64,000 nucleotides of DNA. Source: Phytophthora colocasiae. Its lineage: Eukaryota > Oomycota > Peronosporomycetes > Peronosporales > Peronosporaceae. The stretch covers positions 62,001 through 126,000 of the forward strand of contig JAGKQI010000041.1 in the NCBI GenBank assembly GCA_018806915.1, in the 5' to 3' direction. The notes under the pieces were generated by a model. That model was not told where the DNA came from. It searched no databases and worked only from the letters and a program-made list of their open reading frames with translations. Below are positions 62,624 to 64,000 of this stretch, piece by piece. The position numbers and the translations under genes were made by a program. Position 1 is the stretch's first letter. Each line of letters begins with the position of its first letter.

Positions 62624-63613
62624 TTACGGAAGCTTAAACTTGAAGCCGAGGATCTTCTCCGTCGTGGACCACACGTCAGCAGCGGCGTCGAGCGATCGTG
62701 CTGTCTCGGCAGGTTCCTGGAGAGATGGGTATCCTCTCATGGAAGCAAATCCACTTGGTCCGTAGTAATCACCACTTTTTACCCCTGGAGCTACAGCAGC
62801 ATACAGCGTGGGTAGAGCACCCATCGCCGTAGATTGCGTCAGTGTCGCGTTCATGAAGTTGTACGCCCAACGCTTTAGGAAGATGCCTTGGTTTCCAGCG
62901 TTGCTGAGGAGGCTCGAGTCCGTGGCTCCGGGGTGACACGCAACCGACGTGATGCTGGTGAGCCCAGCAGCTTCCAAGTGACGACCCAATTCAAAAGCGA
63001 AGAACAAGTTATAAAGCTTCGAGTTGCCATACACGGTGGTTTCGTTGTGCTTTTCCTTCGGCATGAAGAGCTGGCCAGGAGTGTACTTTGCTGAATGATG
63101 CATGGCACTACTCAAGGCAACAACTCGAGCTGACGGACTACGTTTCAGTGCATCCATTAGTGAAGCTGTGAGTGTGAAAGGACCCAAGTGGTTGGTCGCC
63201 ACGATGAGTTCAAAGCCATCGACACTTTCCGTGTACGGAAATCCCATGACACCCGCGTTGTTCACCAGGATGTCGAGCTGCTGGTGGCGCTTGAGATACT
63301 CCGCACTGAATGCCTTGACGCTACTTTGAGAGCTCGTGTCCAGCTTGATCTCTTCGATTTGGCCATGGCCCGGACTTGACTTTATCTCCTCTCGGATGGT
63401 CTCCGCAGCAGCGGCACTTCGCTCAGGGTTACGGCACGCGAGCACAACATCAGCACCATGACGAGCAAGCTCCAGTGCAGTGACGAAACCGATGCCAGAG
63501 TTGGCTCCAGTTACGATGGCTATCTTCCCCTTGAGCGACGGAATGTGAGTGGCGTCCCAATGATCCGGGATGTTGCGGGTCTGAGTGTCGCTCTCGCTCT
63601 TTTTGCAAGGCAT
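62624..63613 (-). CDS. Short-chain dehydrogenase/reductase, retinol dehydrogenase-like
   Basis: 329 residues from the ATG at 63613; the longer frame to 63814 has no support and lies across the initiator. Classical SDR motifs are the cofactor turn TGANSGIG (35-42), NNAG (118-121), catalytic Ser in ALSSAMHH (168-169), and YGNSK with Tyr 195 and Lys 199. CRNPER after the second strand suits NADP(H) preference. The sequence resembles retinol dehydrogenase/WW-oxidoreductase-type SDRs, and the substrate is unknown. No signal peptide or clear membrane segment. Frame intact. An initiator with 15 of 16 matches lies 48 bases upstream. Confidence 0.92.
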   Translation of the reverse strand: MPCKKSESDTQTRNIPDHWDATHIPSLKGKIAIVTGANSGIGFVTALELARHGADVVLACRNPERSAAAAETIREEIKSSPGHGQIEEIKLDTSSQSSVKAFSAEYLKRHQQLDILVNNAGVMGFPYTESVDGFELIVATNHLGPFTLTASLMDALKRSPSARVVALSSAMHHSAKYTPGQLFMPKEKHNETTVYGNSKLYNLFFAFELGRHLEAAGLTSITSVACHPGATDSSLLSNAGNQGIFLKRWAYNFMNATLTQSTAMGALPTLYAAVAPGVKSGDYYGPSGFASMRGYPSLQEPAETARSLDAAADVWSTTEKILGFKFKLP

Positions 63614-63660
63614 TGGATGAGGCTGTTGGAAATGGTTTAGCGGTTGATTGCTGACGTGGC

Positions 63661-63676
63661 AAATTCCGAAATGAGC
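63661..63676 (-). promoter_or_regulatory. Oomycete initiator of the dehydrogenase gene
   Basis: The minus strand reads GCTCATTTCGGAATTT, 15 of 16 to the consensus GCTCATTYYNCAWTTT. It sits 48 bases upstream of the ATG at 63613 and supports that start. Confidence 0.78.
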
Positions 63677-64000
63677 CTTCAAAGCTGGAGCTATTATTCT
63701 CATCCTTGTCAGAATGAAGGTGATTATCTGGCCAGAGTTTTTTTTTGTCTTGAAGCGTCTGCATAAACAACTGGTGTCGAGTAATGCGGGATTATTAGAC
63801 GTGCCCAAGCCCACACGGCGGTTTCAACGAATAGAAGTAGAGCTTACTCTGACTGAAACAACACCTCAATAGTAGACCCTCTAAGCAGACATCTCGCTAT
63901 TTGTATGTAAATTCACCTAACCCTATATAATCATTTACGTGCGGCCTGAGGTGTTGATTCACTCAAAGGAAGTCGAATCTCTGTACTAGGGATTTGTATG
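63677..64000. other. Upstream region at window end
   Basis: Noncoding as far as can be seen. CTATATAATCATTT at about 63922-63935 could be part of a promoter reading out of the window on the plus strand. Confidence 0.35.

Overview
The window reads as nuclear DNA of a plant-pathogenic oomycete, most likely a Phytophthora or close relative. It has five necrosis-inducing-like (NLP) genes, a small secreted protein with an RXLR motif, two GH10 xylanase genes, a GH30 glycosidase and a multi-jacalin protein. It also has the 16-base oomycete initiator (GCTCATTYYNCAWTTT-like) just upstream of several of these genes. Genes are compact with few short introns, and they sit in a matrix of transposable elements. 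I saw no rRNA, tRNA or CRISPR. Many reading frames break at single-base changes in short homopolymers, so some 'pseudogenes' may be consensus errors.

Layout. 1-2.4 kb: decayed Ty3/gypsy pol (minus). 2.9-4.4 kb: Old Yellow Enzyme tail and a frameshifted ankyrin protein. 5.4-6.1 kb: NLP gene 1. 7.2-7.7 kb: hAT relic. 8.4-9.7 kb: three-exon GH10 gene. 10.2-10.8 kb: LINE relic. 11.9-17.2 kb: Ty1/copia element with an intact 1,496-codon gag-pol but a truncated 5' LTR, abutting a ferric reductase tail. 18.1-25.0 kb: Ty3/gypsy chromovirus with identical LTRs and a perfect target duplication, many frameshifts, and an intact antisense ORF near its 3' end. 26.9-27.4 kb: RXLR candidate. 28.1-31.0 kb: second GH10, intronless, broken by a Tc1/mariner insertion and a micro-inversion. 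32.7-34.3 kb: GH30. 34.5-38.8 kb: four tandem NLP genes. 39.7-43.2 kb: MULE relic and a 2OG-oxygenase/zinc-finger frame. 43.6-57.8 kb: a complete 14.2-kb Ty3/gypsy element. 57.8-59.1 kb: the other half of the gene that element split, plus MITEs. 59.9-62.4 kb: jacalin-repeat gene. 62.6-63.6 kb: short-chain dehydrogenase.

The most unusual object is the 14.2-kb element. It has terminal TGTGGTG/CACCACA, a 4-bp ACAT duplication, LTRs of 1,940 and 2,423 bp, two types of GGATCC tandem array in each LTR, and a third array between integrase and the 3' LTR. Its coding region is also saturated with GGATCC: about 60 by eye in 8.9 kb where about 2 are expected, read in all three frames. This is a DNA-level signature, not a protein-level one. 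The element also encodes two RNase H domains and a chromodomain-like integrase tail.

Functionally, the host genes form an apoplastic plant-interaction set: xylanases, a GH30 hydrolase, lectin-like proteins, NLPs and a host-translocated effector candidate. All five NLPs carry substitutions in the GHRHDWE heptapeptide, so I infer they are mostly non-cytolytic.
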